Shown piece by piece: positions 20,859-30,786 of a stretch of 64,000 bases of DNA. Made by a program: the position numbers and the translations under genes. Location: assembly GCA_028751875.1 (NCBI GenBank), contig CM054167.1, positions 19,990,059-20,054,058 of the forward strand. Direction: 5' to 3'. Source of the DNA: Rapana venosa (Eukaryota; Mollusca; Gastropoda; Neogastropoda; Muricidae). The stretch's first letter is position 1; each line of letters starts with the position of its first letter. The notes under the pieces were generated by a model that did no database searches, was not told the DNA's origin, and worked only from the letters and a program-made list of their open reading frames with translations.

Positions 20859-21780
20859 ATCTAGGGGTAGTTATCAACAACTCACTCTCCATGCAAAAAT
20901 TAATTACCCAAACCTGTCAGTGGTGCTACTATCAGTTACGGCGCATTAGTGCAGTTCAAAAGTGTCTGTCCACTGATGCAACATCCAAATTAGCCATGTC
21001 TCTCATTCTCTCACGTCTGGACTATTGCAGTTCTCTTCTGGCTGATACATGGTCTGCCAGCATCATCTATCCACTACCTTCAACGTTTACAAAACTCTGC
21101 AGCTCGACTAGTCCTCAGAGAGAAAAAATCTGAGCACATTACTCCTCTCTTGCGATCTGTCCACTGGCTGCCTGTGCCACAGAGAGTAAACTGTAAGATC
21201 TGTACCCTCTGTTACAAATGTCTCCACAAAACAGCACCTTCCTACCTCTGTGAATGTCTTCACCTGTACAGTCCTTTTCATTACCTCCGCTCTGGTGCAG
21301 ATACCTTGTGCTTAAGAATAGCTAGATTCAACCAGTCCACCGTTGGCCGTCGCTCTTTCTCTGTTTCTAGTCCATCGATCTGGAATGACCTCCCTCTCTC
21401 TCTTCGCCAAAAGCCTACTTATGATGCTTTTAAATCTAGCCTCAAGACATTTATTTCAAACCTATGATTCTCTCTTCTTGCCTCATGTCATTTCTGTCCC
21501 TGCCCTCAACAACCAACCCCCCCCCCTCCCCGCATCACCCTGCCGGAGTGTACAACCTTTGTATGTGTGAGGGGGGGGGGGGGGGGGGCGCGTGCGTGCG
21601 TGTGTGTGTTTACATTTGAATTTGTAAATATATATTAATTCTAACTGGCTGCATGTGAAAGATTAGGATGAATGAAAGCGCTTTGATTTGGTTGGGGTTT
21701 TTTGCAAGATATAGCGCTGTATAAGTTCCATGTGTTATTATTATTATTATTATTATTGTTATTATTATTATTATTATTAA
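20859..21780 (+). mobile_element. L2/CR1-like LINE, downstream half
   Basis: Continues the LINE of 18320-18982: LGVVINNSLSMQK, SRLDYCSSLLAD and, in the next frame (21150-21467), MRSVHWLPVPQRVNCKICTL and SIWNDLPLSLRQKPTYDAFK, the usual C-terminus of this group. The 3' UTR carries a G run with GCGTGCGTG (about 21571-21605), then a terminal AAGCGCTTTG...AGCGCTG pair and an ATT repeat tail (about 21735-21780). Confidence 0.87.
21150..21467 (+). pseudogene. L2/CR1-like LINE C-terminal domain
   Basis: A 105-codon open frame. It begins with the HWLPV box, passes KICTLCYKCLHKTAPSYL and ends FKSSLKTFISNL with a stop at the usual place, so the C-terminus is intact. It is the only well-preserved frame in the element. 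The function of this tail region is not known in detail. Confidence 0.85.
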
Positions 21781-21845
21781 AGTCACATGGACTTTGTGTG
21801 TGTGCGTGCATACGTGCGCGCGCGCGCGTGTGTATATGTGTGGTG

Positions 21846-22170
21846 CTTATTATTATTATTTTGTTTCGAGGATAATGTAATAAGCGCTCATGTGCTTTTT
21901 AACACCAGTCCCCGTTTGTATGCAGTTTTGTAAATTTTGTCATTCATTCCCACCGGCACACAATGGCTTACTCTTCCAAAAAGCGGAACGGGTTTTAACG
22001 TGTGCGCAAGATGTTATGCGTGCGTTCGCCTTGGCTTACAGTCTCATCTGAAGGACTTTTGGGGAGAGTGGAGTCGGCACTGATGTTTACCCCAGAGGAA
22101 TAATCCTCTTGAACGAGATTTGAGCCGCTGCTTGACATCCAGTCTGAAAAGCTATCGTCAGGTGTTTATC
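21846..22170 (-). mobile_element. tRNA-derived SINE, decayed head
   Basis: Body and 3' end match 27395-27640: TTTCGAGGATAATG, AATAAGCGCTCATGTGC, CACCGGCACACAATGG, CTCATCTGAAGGAC on the plus strand. From about 22060 the sequence follows the 28040 variant (GGGAGAGTGGAGTCGGCACTG, AGAGGAATAATCCTCTT) but the B box is degenerate. The ATT tail of the LINE and a GT/GC tract (21795-21841) lie just before it. Confidence 0.8.
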
Positions 22171-22460
22171 AGATAATGAAAGATTTGTATGATAAATCTT
22201 TGATTCAATAATCATAGCTAAATAAGATACAAGATATTTTAGTACAAAGCGGATTTGACTGTTTGTGAGAGAGACAGTTTTGTTCAAGTATTCATTCTAC
22301 AAGTTCACATATCAAAGCCTTCTTAATATATATTTTTTTTAATAAATGGATAACTGAGCAGTGGAATGATAGTAGATGCCTTTATAATTAAAAATAAATT
22401 ATAAGATCGATTTTGGTATGGAAAAATATATAACGATCAGATGTATATGTTTACGCTCTT

Positions 22461-22640
22461 ATGAAGTTTCTTTGTAGCTGTCACAAGCTTCCTATTGAGG
22501 GTGGACGTTTCCATAATATACCAAGGGAAGAAAGAATATGTTCAAAATGCGATATATCTGTTTTAGGGGATGAATTTCATTTTATCATGGAATGTCCCTA
22601 CTTCAAACATTTACGACAAGATTTTATTCCTGGTCCCTGA
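22461..22640 (+). pseudogene. LINE C-terminal zinc-knuckle remnant
   Basis: A 59-codon frame ending in a stop. It has the conserved C-terminal text of a LINE group: CHKLPIEGGRFHNIPREER, then ICSKC...GDEFHFIMECPYF, a C-x2-C...H-x4-C cluster. The same kind of cluster is in the element at 28774-29499 (CPFC...EIHFMFLCPRY). No RT is found upstream, so this is a 3' scrap. Confidence 0.7.
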
Positions 22641-23410
22641 CATTTTCTTCAACCCATGTCCAGTTATAATTTTTGTGTAGGGTAATGAAATGCAAATCTC
22701 GAAAAGTTCTCCTGTCGCTCTCAAAATTCGTAAGATTTGCAGGTATTTCTTGAAATTTCAACTGTCTTTCACAAGTGTAGGCTGTGTCTTTTAAAGAAAT
22801 GTGTATACTTAAAAAAATAGTATTGAGTCTTTAATACTGTTTGCCTATCATTTTGCAATAAACTCTTCCATTTCAGTTCCTGTGAGCATTCATATTATTT
22901 TTGGGGTGTTTTGCTGTTAGGTTTATTTTCCTGTCCAATTTTTATGTAAATCTCCATACCCCAAAAGGGGTGAAAGGGATTAAGTCTTGAATCGTGCGTG
23001 TGTGTGCGTGTGTGAAATGACGAAACATGCAGACAAAAAGTGGTATTCAGAGGCAAGGCATGATGGAACATAAGAGCTGCAGTAATACGAGTGTGTTTTT
23101 TTTAATGCCAGTCTTTATCATATTGGCGGCAGACAGTCACGCCGACAGAAAGGTGAGGAGCCGAGGGGTCAGGTCAATGTGAACCTTTGGTAAACAGACT
23201 ATTATCATGGTCTGCGCCGTATTGCCTTAGTTAACAAAAGGGCGCGCGCGTGTGTTCATGTGGGTTTTTGGGAGGGGTTAAATTTTTTAAAATATATTTT
23301 CGATGATAGTGGAATAAGCACTCATGTTTGTAATAAGCACACATGTTTGTTTGTTGTTTGTGTGTGTGTGCGCGCGCGCGCCCATGATTGCGAGTTTTTA
23401 TGCATGTGTC
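22641..23410. other. No gene identified
   Basis: AT-rich sequence with GT/GC microsatellites near 22997-23015 and 23353-23381 and a T-run near 23093. Nothing else can be supported. Confidence 0.6.
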
Positions 23411-23425
23411 CATCTATCTATCTAT

Positions 23426-23953
23426 CTATCTATCTGTCCCGTAGTCTGACGACCGTGGGGGTACCCTCAAAGACTCAGCAACCAGTTCCCTCCATTCTTC
23501 TCTCTGTTCTGCCTTTCTCAGGGTTTTGTTGAGTTCTAGGCCTGTCCATTCACTGATGTTATCCTCCCAGCTCTTCCTTGGTCTGCCTCTTCTTCTTCCT
23601 CCTTGGACAGTGCCTTGCAAAACTGTCTTTGTAATTCCTTGGGATCTTGTGACATGCCCATACCACTTAAGTTTACGCTTTTTCACGATCGTTAGAAGGT
23701 TCTCATAGGGTCCAATAGTTTGCTGGATTCTGTTATGCACGCTTTCGTTGCTAATGTGGTCTTTGTAGGAGATGCCAAGGAGTCTCCGAAAGCATCTCAT
23801 CTCCACTGCCTGTACTCTTCTCTCCAAATCTGCAGTCAGGGTCCATGATTCACAGGCATACAGAAATATGGATATGACAAGGGAGCTCATTAGTCTGATC
23901 TTGGAGATAAGTGAGATATTCTTATCTCTCCAGATGGTGTTTAGTTTTGACAA
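23426..23953 (-). pseudogene. RTE C-terminal domain
   Basis: 175 codons from KLNTIWRDKNISLISKIRL through YACESWTLTADLERRVQAVE, LLGISYKDHISNESVHNRI, KLKWYGHVTRSQG, GGRRRGRPRKSWEDNISEW to a terminal SLRVPPRSSDYGTDR just before the GATA tail. This is the intact reference for the fragments at 1245, 15540 and 26790. Confidence 0.88.
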
Positions 23954-24080
23954 AGCTGTTATTGTCTGTGCAGTCCTGCAAACTACTTCTGGCTTGGATC
24001 CCTGGTCGGATACAATGGCTCCCAGGTACTTGAAGCTTTGAACTGTTTCCAGCTTCTGGTCATTAACCCTGATATCAGTG

Positions 24081-24944
24081 CTAATGCCGTTGGTGTTTAT
24101 TAGTCATCAGTTTGGTCTTCTCTGCACTGATTTCCATGCCGTATGTTTTGGAGGCCTTATCCAAGTGTTCTGTTAGGCTGGCAAGCTCTTTTTCTGATCC
24201 TGCTATTCCATCAATGTCATCTGCGAAGCGGAGGTTTGTGATCGTTCTGCCACCAATGCTGACTGATCCTTCATGATGTTCCAGTGCATCAGCCATGATT
24301 CTCTCAAGGAAGATGTTGAAAAGAGTGGGTGAGAGTAGACAGCCCTGCCTTACTCCAACTGTTGTTCGAAACCATTCTCCAATGTTGTTGTTGTAGTACA
24401 CTGCACTGGTGGCCTTGCTGTACAGCTGTTTGATGACTCTGATCAGGTTTGCATTGATGCTGTACAAGTTCATGGTTGCCCACAAAGCTGCATGCCACAC
24501 CCTGTCAAATGCCTTCTTAAAATCGATAAATACGTGGTATAGGTCTTGTTGATGTTGAAGGTACCGCTCACATAGTATTCTGAGGTTGAATATCTGTTCT
24601 GGTGTGCTGCGCCCTGCTCTGAAACCTGCTTGTTCCTCAGCAATGATGGTCTCTGCTTGTGGCTTCAGTCTATTCAATATTATCTGCAGCATGACCTTGC
24701 TTGGGTGACATATGAGGCTGATTGTGCGGTAATTATGGCATTGTTGTAGATTTCCTTTCTTGGGGAGGGTGATGATGAGCGACTGCGTCCATGGTGTTGG
24801 CCATTTTCCTGTCTGCCAGATCTTGTTGCAGATTCTTAGTAGGGCGCTGATCATGGCTTCCCCTCCAGCTTGGACCAACTCAGCTGGAATGTTGTCAGCC
24901 CCTGCTGACTTCCCCTTTTTCAGCGATCTGACTGCTGTTTCCAC
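24081..24944 (-). pseudogene. RTE reverse transcriptase
   Basis: 287 codons, essentially the entire RT core: LKKGKSAGADNIPAELV (residues 8-24), YRTISLICHPSKVML, EEQAGFRAGRSTPEQI, DLYHVFIDFKKAFDRVWHAA (motif A), VGVRQGCLLSPTLFNIFLE, and NLRFADDIDGIAGSE with the Asp pair intact. The clade is RTE by resemblance. It ends in a stop at 24081; the thumb continues in another frame. All key residues are present, so this segment could have been active recently. Confidence 0.9.
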
Positions 24945-25077
24945 TTCTTCTCGGAGGATAGGGTGACTGTCTGTGTCTTTGCTTTCGGGTATATTAAGGA
25001 CTTCTGGATCTCCTGCGGTTCTATAGTTATACAGGTCGGAGCAGTATTCTGTCCATCTGTTCAGAATATCCTGGTCG

Positions 25078-25926
25078 TCAGTGAGACACTTCCCATTTTT
25101 TGTCTTGGATTGTTAAACCTTTTCTCTGTTTCGTGCTAGTCAGGTCTTTCACCAGCTGATATGCTTTCTTGCTATTGTTTTTCTTGATGTTCTCTTCAAT
25201 GTCTTGGCACTGTTCACCGATCCATTTCTCTTTTGCCTCCGTCATGGACTTCCTGATTCTTTTGTTGACTGCCCTATATTGTTCTGCTCTTTCTTTTGTT
25301 TCATTTTTCTTTTTCTTCAACTCTCTACGCTTGTCGCATAGTTGTAGGATGTTAGGTGTGACCCATGGTTTTTTGACTGGTCGGCGTTTGCCAAGAAGCT
25401 CGTTTGCTGTTTCAGTCACTGCTGTATTGAAACTATTCGTCAGTGTATCTATGTCTGAGTCTATCACAGTGAGTGCTGCAAACTTTCCACCTATCCTTGC
25501 TTGAAAAATTTCTAATACCTCTGGGTCCTTCAGCTTCTCGAGGTCAGATTTGATCCTGATGTTGTTCCGCTTGTGGATTTTCTTTAGACGTAGTCGGAAA
25601 GTCATCATCACAAGATCATGATCACTCCCTATGTCTGCTCCTGGAAAACTTCGTGTCTGTGCGATGTTAACGCTAGACTGAAACCGTCTTTTCACCATGA
25701 TGTAATCTATTTGGTTGTGGTGTTCTCCATTTGGGCTATGCCATGTCCATTTTCTGGATTTCTTGTGTGGGCCAAGTGTATTCACTAGCTGGAGGTGGTT
25801 GTTACTGGCAAACTCCAGGAGTCTCAAGCCTCTTTCATTTGATTGGTTATTACAATGTGGCCCACAAACGCCCTCCCAGTCTTTCCATGCATCTTCTCCT
25901 ACCTTGGCGTTCCAGTCGCCTTGCAC
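25078..25926 (-). pseudogene. RTE endonuclease and linker
   Basis: 282 codons. EN motifs: MQGDWNAKVGEDAW at residues 1-14, NQIDYIMVKRRF near 70-82, and FPGADIGSDHDLVMM near 92-107 with the SDH triplet intact. A charged Lys/Glu-rich linker (RRELKKKKNETKERAE, residues about 190-205) leads towards the RT. The visible start Met is internal to the domain: codons upstream (to about 26030) continue it in frame. The enzyme would nick the target strand for priming. Confidence 0.85.
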
Positions 25927-26106
25927 AACGAGGATGTCTTTCTTGGGTGTTTGATTCAGAACCTCTTGTAGCTGGTCATAAAATTCTTCTACGGCTTCAT
26001 CTGTGCAGTCTGATGTATGTGTCCATATGTGGATGAAAAAAGTGTTGAAGTGTGGGAAATGGTTTCCTGAGCCTGTGATGCTGACCTGCGTTCTTAAATG
26101 TTAAGG

Positions 26107-26975
26107 CAGTCTCCTTGAGCGCATAATGACTGATGCCTTTGAAGATCACACTGGCACAGTCAATACTGCAGGGCGGACAATCACCAACATCAGGTTTGCC
26201 GATGACATCCACGGACTGGCAGGAAAGGAACAGCCAACCTAGTGTACCACCTGGACGAAACATCCCCCAGATACGGCATGGAGATCAGTACCGAGAAGAC
26301 AAAACTCACGACAAACAGTGCCCAGCCAATCACTACCAAGATCACAGTCAGTGGAAAAGAACTTGAGGCTGTAGATCACTTCAAGTACATTGAAGCTATT
26401 ATTATTGAAGAAGGTTCAAAGACCAAAATCCTCGCAAAAGCTGCACAAACAGTAGCAGCAATGGCGAAGCTCAAAACCATCTGGAAAGACCGAAACATCT
26501 CTCTCAGGACTAAGGTTAAGCTTCTGCATGCACTGACCATCTCCACATATCTGTATGCATGCGAATCCTGGACATTGATTGCAGATCTACAAAGACGGAT
26601 CCAGGCTTTGGAGATGAGATGCCTCAGAAGACTCCTTGGCATTTCATACACGGACCACATTACCAACGAAGAAGTCCGACAAGCCATCACCCAACAAGTA
26701 AAACAATATGAAGACCTGCTGACCACAGTCAAGTAAAGAAAGCTCAGATGGTATGGGCATGTAATAAGATCAGATGGGCTCTCCAAGACCATGCTACAAA
26801 GAACAGTGCAGGGGAAGAGAAGGCGAGGCAGGCCGGAGAAGAAATGGGCAGACAACATCACTGAATGGACCGGGAAGAGCTTCTCCACAACCCAGGCACT
26901 TGCCCACAACCGTGGCAAATGGAGCCAACTGAACGTTTGTCACTACAGTGCGCCTACGACCCTGGAGGGGGTTAC
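26107..26975 (+). mobile_element. RTE LINE 3' fragment, plus strand
   Basis: Begins in the RT palm (ERIMTDAFEDHTG, NIRFADDIHGLAGK with catalytic Asp pair) and runs to the C-terminus (26242-26736 open frame: YGMEISTEKTKL, YACESWTLIADLQRRIQALE, LLGISYTDHITNEE, then RWYGHVIRSDGLSK and GKRRRGRPEKKWADN after a stop at 26734). It is a different RTE family member from the minus-strand neighbour, with clear amino-acid differences. It starts only about 60 bases from that element's 5' edge. Confidence 0.87.
26242..26736 (+). pseudogene. RTE RT thumb and C-terminal ORF
   Basis: 164 codons read from the end of the RT palm through the connection region, stopping early (TTVK then stop) where related elements continue into KRKLKWYGHV. 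The text continues after the stop in the same direction, so the stop is a mutation or error. Confidence 0.82.
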
Positions 26976-27124
26976 TACGAGAGCAGTTGTTTACTTGTTG
27001 GCTGTTTTTAGCTATGCTTGCTTGTAACCCACATGAATTTCTCGCCCTTTTGAGATATAAAAGATTTTGTATTCGTATTGTATTGGTAGTAAAGGGCTTC
27101 GGCATTGATGTTATGAAACCCTTT

Positions 27125-27245
27125 TTTGTGTTGTTCCTCGGCTAGAGCTCCGAGGTTCACCAAATGGTGAGATTTTTGCATATGCGTCCCGTTTTTACCC
27201 TCCGTTAAGGTAGCCAGAGTCCAACTTCCATGATATATAGTTTAA
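27125..27245. repeat. Dispersed repeat S, copy 2
   Basis: Matches 8868-9000. It contains two adjacent perfect hairpins: CCTCGG/CCGAGG around 27138-27157 and TCACC/GGTGA around 27159-27172. Its position is a little downstream of the RTE fragment. Confidence 0.6.
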
Positions 27246-27394
27246 TTTTCATGGATGCATTTTACCAAGACGTTGATAATCATGCTTTGATTTCCTGCAT
27301 AGTCCTAAAGTGTGTTGGAGGCTGGGGGGATTGGAGGCGTAAAGGGGAGGGGGGCGGAGTAAATGCATTTACTGTTTGATATTTATTTATTTAT

Positions 27395-27722
27395 TCTTTT
27401 ATATCGAGGATAATGGAATAAGCACTCATGTGCTTTTTTACATCCAGTCCCCGTGTGTATGCAGTTTTGTCATTTTTGTCATTTGTTCCCACCGGCACAC
27501 AATGGCCTACGAGAAGCGGAACAGGATTTAACGTGTGCGCAAGATGTTCTGCATGCGTTCGAACACGGGGCCTCGGTTTATTGTCTCATCCGAAGGACTT
27601 TGACACTCAGTTCGATTTTTTGTCAAACTGGGAAGAATGGGCAAGGCTGGGAATCGAACCCAGAACTTCACGGTTTACTTGTTGGCAGGCGAACGTCTTA
27701 ACCATCCTGCCACCTTCCTTCC
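27395..27722 (-). mobile_element. tRNA-derived SINE, head type 1
   Basis: On the minus strand the head has GATGGTTAAGACG (A-box-like; plus 27694-27706) and GGGTTCGATTCCCAG (B box; plus 27647-27661), followed by GTCCTTCGGATGAGACAATA (body), CCCCGTGTTCGAACGC, TTAAATCCTGTTCCGC and a 3' end GCTTATTCCATTATCCTCG. This is the most complete copy of the family in the window. Confidence 0.85.
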
Positions 27723-27963
27723 TAAATATGGTGTGTGTGCGTGTTCGCGCGCGTGTGTGTATGTTCAAACATCGTGTGTTGTCGATTTTTACGTTATGAG
27801 AAATAGCTGAATGGAGGAATACACCAAAGGTGTAGTCCACGAAACAGACAGCTGCTTAAAGTAAGTTGATCCACACTACCACTCCTTGCATTTCTCAAAA
27901 ACCAAACCAGTGATCCAGTCATGCAGAAAACACAAAATCTGCTAGAATAGAATGGAGAGAGAC

Positions 27964-27966
<3 letters not shown>

Positions 27967-28038
<72 letters not shown>
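27967..28038. repeat. (GA)n microsatellite
   Basis: Over 70 bases of GA immediately before the 3' end of the minus-strand SINE at 28040, so on the SINE strand it is a (TC)n tail. Confidence 0.95.
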
Positions 28039-28039
<1 letters not shown>

Positions 28040-28041
<2 letters not shown>

Positions 28042-28368
28042 TACTTTATTCTTTTATTTCGAGGATAATGAAATAAGCACTCATGTGCTTTTTTCATCCA
28101 GTCCACGGGTGTATGCAGTTTTGTAAATTTTGTCATCCGTTTTCACCGGCACACAATGGCCTCTTCCGAAAAGCGGAACGGGTTTTAACGTGTGCGCAAG
28201 ATGTTCTGTGTGCGTTCGCACACGGGACGTCCGTTTATAGTCTCATTGAAGGACTTTGGGGGAAAGTGGAGTTGGCACTGATGTTAACTCCAGAGGAAAA
28301 ATCCTCTTGGATGAGAATCGAACCAGGGTCTACAGATCACGAGTACATCACTCTAACCACCAGGCTAT

Positions 28369-28371
<3 letters not shown>
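28040..28371 (-). mobile_element. tRNA-derived SINE, head type 2
   Basis: 3' end and central body match 27395-27722, but the head is different: minus strand GGATAGCCTGGTGGTTAGAG (A-box region), then CCCTGGTTCGATTCTCATCC (B box), followed by AAGAGGATTTTTCCTCTGG and a segment absent from type 1. GA tracts lie on both sides. Confidence 0.8.
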
Positions 28372-28433
<62 letters not shown>

Positions 28434-28455
28434 AGTCAAGTCAAGTCAAGTCAAA
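28371..28455. repeat. (GA)n and (TCAAG)n tracts
   Basis: About 60 bases of AG followed by five TCAAG units. Confidence 0.95.
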
Positions 28456-28773
28456 TAATTTAATTAGCCAGGCCATCTGCCCATGTCAAGGGGAACAGTG
28501 GGACGGGGATGATGCCATGCTGAGATACTTCTCTCCCGAAAACACCAGTGCAACACCAACAGTTGTGAAACAGAGTCCGTTGTGCATATATTCCAGAAAG
28601 CCAATCACACTGAACTTGTGGTAGTACCCCCGGCTGAAATATTTATGACAACTAATGATTATCAATAACACCATGTTACAAAACATTTTTTCCACACCAG
28701 GTGCAGGACAAAACAATATCATGTAACCACTAACCAGCAATAAGAAAAACAGACAAACACGAACAGTTCATAG

Positions 28774-29499
28774 TCACGTTGTCTCCACCATCGCAACTGA
28801 CCTTAAATCAAGTGCGCTTTTGATATAAAACATGACTGACTTTGAATGTGTTGTGCTTGAGAGCAGCAACACCAGTCTGAAAGCAGATGGTTGATTATGA
28901 AATTTGTTAGGTATAAAATGATCCCGTAGCAGTTTGTATCTTGGGCATAGAAACATGAAATGTATTTCAGATTCATAGATATTCTGGCAGAAAGGACAGT
29001 CAGAACACATTGGTGCCTTATTGTAACGGTTCGTGTGACATCTTAATGGTGAAACGCCAAGGCGCATTCTAGTTAAGTACTTCCTCACAGCACTGTTTTG
29101 AACAATTAATAGATAATCAGAAAGATATAGATTTTGTTTCAGTAAGGAATAGAATGCATATCGCTCTTTTGAGTTGATTTTACTGCTCCAGCTTTGAGCG
29201 TAACAATCCAGAAGATGTTGTCTGAATTCTGCCAGAAATATATTTGCATCTGCAACTCCCTGACACTCCCACACAAAACCAACCCCATATCGATACAGAG
29301 TAAAGCAGACTGTAGAGACCCAACTATTCTTATTATTGTAATGGAGGTTAAGCAACATGTATGATTTATATGGAATACGATTTTTATCCATTCTTGTAAG
29401 AGTTATCCAATATTTTATATTACGAACATAAGTATTGATAAAGAGTGGAAATCTACCAGTCTCTCCATACACCAGAGCATTTGGAGTTCTAATGCTCAC
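28774..29499 (-). pseudogene. LINE C-terminal domain with CCHC-like cluster
   Basis: 241 codons. Begins SIRTPNALVYGETGRFPL, includes YKSYMLLNLHYNNKNSW and, near residue 165-205, TRMRLGVSPLRCHTNRYN, SDCPFCQNIYESEIHFMFL and CPRYKLL. The stop at 28774 seems natural. The region is found at the 3' end of a LINE group common in aquatic animals (recalled, not checked). The cluster resembles that at 22461-22640. Confidence 0.8.
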
Positions 29500-29585
29500 A
29501 TTTAAGAATCTCTTAATGGCAAAGACGTGTGCTCTTTCAATGATGGAATGATCAGCTGTAAGACCCCATACCTCAGAGCCATATG

Positions 29586-30110
29586 TTAAAATTGGTTGAA
29601 TCTGGCAGTCAAAGAGTTTGAAAAATATTTTAGGGGATTGATTACCGAGAGACCATAATAAAAGTAAATACCAATCACACCTTTTTTGGCCCTAGTAGCC
29701 ATGTCTTTCAGTGGTAAGAAAAGGACAAGCCTGTGGAAAAAATAACTTCTAGGTATTATTTTATATCGGTTAACCACTTCAAGACTGTTTCCATTATAGA
29801 GCCATTTTTCCCGTACAGCAAGGTGGCTACCTTTTCGAAATACGATTACTTTTGATTTCTCCATATTCACTAACAATCCCATCCTTTTTGCTGTGTCACT
29901 TAATATATTCAGTTGTGTTTGCAGACCAACTTTAGTGTATGATAACAATACTACATCATCTGCAAAGATTAGTATCAGTATTTGCATTTGGTCTGGTGTT
30001 AAAGCTATACCATGCTTTCCTCTCCAAAAAATTTCAATGGCTAACTCATTATTGTAAAGGGAGAATAAAACAGGACTACAAATGTCTCCCTGCTTCAGTC
30101 CCCAGGACAC
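29586..30110 (-). pseudogene. LINE RT palm segment
   Basis: 174 codons with LKQGDICSPVLFSLYNNELA and IFADDVVLLSYTKVGLQTQL (catalytic Asp pair intact), then MGLLVNMEKSKVIVFRKGSH. The tail after about residue 120 drifts into an unrelated frame, so a frameshift lies near 29730. Confidence 0.82.
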
Positions 30111-30571
30111 ATGAAAATATCAGTTAATTCACCTCCCACACTGACCCTTGCTTTTACAATATTGTACATACTTTGGAGTGCCCTGTACATTTTTCCTTCG
30201 ATACCATTTTTTCTGAGTACTGACCACAAGCAACATCTATCAACGAAATTGAAGGCCTTCTTAAAGTCTATAAAGGCACAGTACAACTTTCCATGATTAA
30301 CAAACTGTTTCTGAATTAATGACAAACGGGTAAATATATGATCAATTGTGCTATACTTACGTCTGAATCCTGCCTGTGCTTCGTTTAGTCCTTTCTTTTC
30401 TTCTAACCATAGAGATAAACGCTTATTCAGAATGTAGCTATAAAATTTTCCACAAACATTTAGTAAGGAGATGCCTCTATAATTATCAGGAGAATTGACG
30501 TCACCTTTCTTAAATATTGGCTGAATGACTGCTTCTATCCATTGAAGTGGAAAACTACCAGAAGAGAACAA
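30095..30571 (-). pseudogene. LINE RT N-terminal half
   Basis: 158 codons: WIEAVIQPIFKKGDVNSPDN, GISLLNVCGKFYS, LNEAQAGFRRKYSTIDHIF, and CAFIDFKKAFNFVDR holding the first catalytic Asp. It overlaps the next frame at 30095-30110, where a single frameshift separates it from the palm segment. Confidence 0.82.
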
Positions 30572-30786
30572 TTTATTGAAGTATTTAGTTAGAAGTAATG
30601 CAACTTCTGGGCATGCATATTTGTTAAATTCCCCAGAGAATCCATCTGGACCCGCTGCTTTATTTTTTTTAACATAGATATAGCCTGTAATACTTTTTGA
30701 TGTGTAAAATCTTGCTCAAGTATTGTAATATCTACTTGTAAGTTAGACGCAGTATCATCGGAGTAGAAACAGTTAAGTGTCAATAC

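Larger units (their letters stand above)
23411..26045 (-). mobile_element. Best-preserved RTE LINE (EN-RT)
   Basis: On the minus strand: EN (25926-25078), RT (24944-24081), C-terminal domain (23953-23426), then a (GATA)n tail (23411-23435). Only single frameshifts near 25080 and 24090-23955 separate three long open frames. The first part of EN (the usual TWNVRT segment) is missing and the element stops near 26045, so it is 5' truncated. Its 5' end lies within about 60 bases of the 5' end of another RTE on the plus strand (26107). Confidence 0.9.
28460..30786 (-). mobile_element. 5'-truncated LINE with C-terminal zinc knuckle
   Basis: Minus strand order: RT N-part (30571-30095), palm (30110-29586), C-terminal domain (29499-28774), 3' UTR to about 28460. 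Motifs: DNYRGISLLNVCGKFYSYIL, YCAFIDFKKAFNFVDRCCL, WGLKQGDICSPVLFSLYNNE, ILIFADDVVLLSYTK and the C-x2-C...H-x4-C cluster. The endonuclease is missing. The text begins abruptly near 30786, where a plus-strand LINE of a different group starts. Confidence 0.87.

Noticed and set aside
27640..27710. tRNA gene (A and B boxes on the minus strand)
   Set aside because: The acceptor and anticodon arms do not close, and the same sequence continues into a dispersed SINE body found at several other places.
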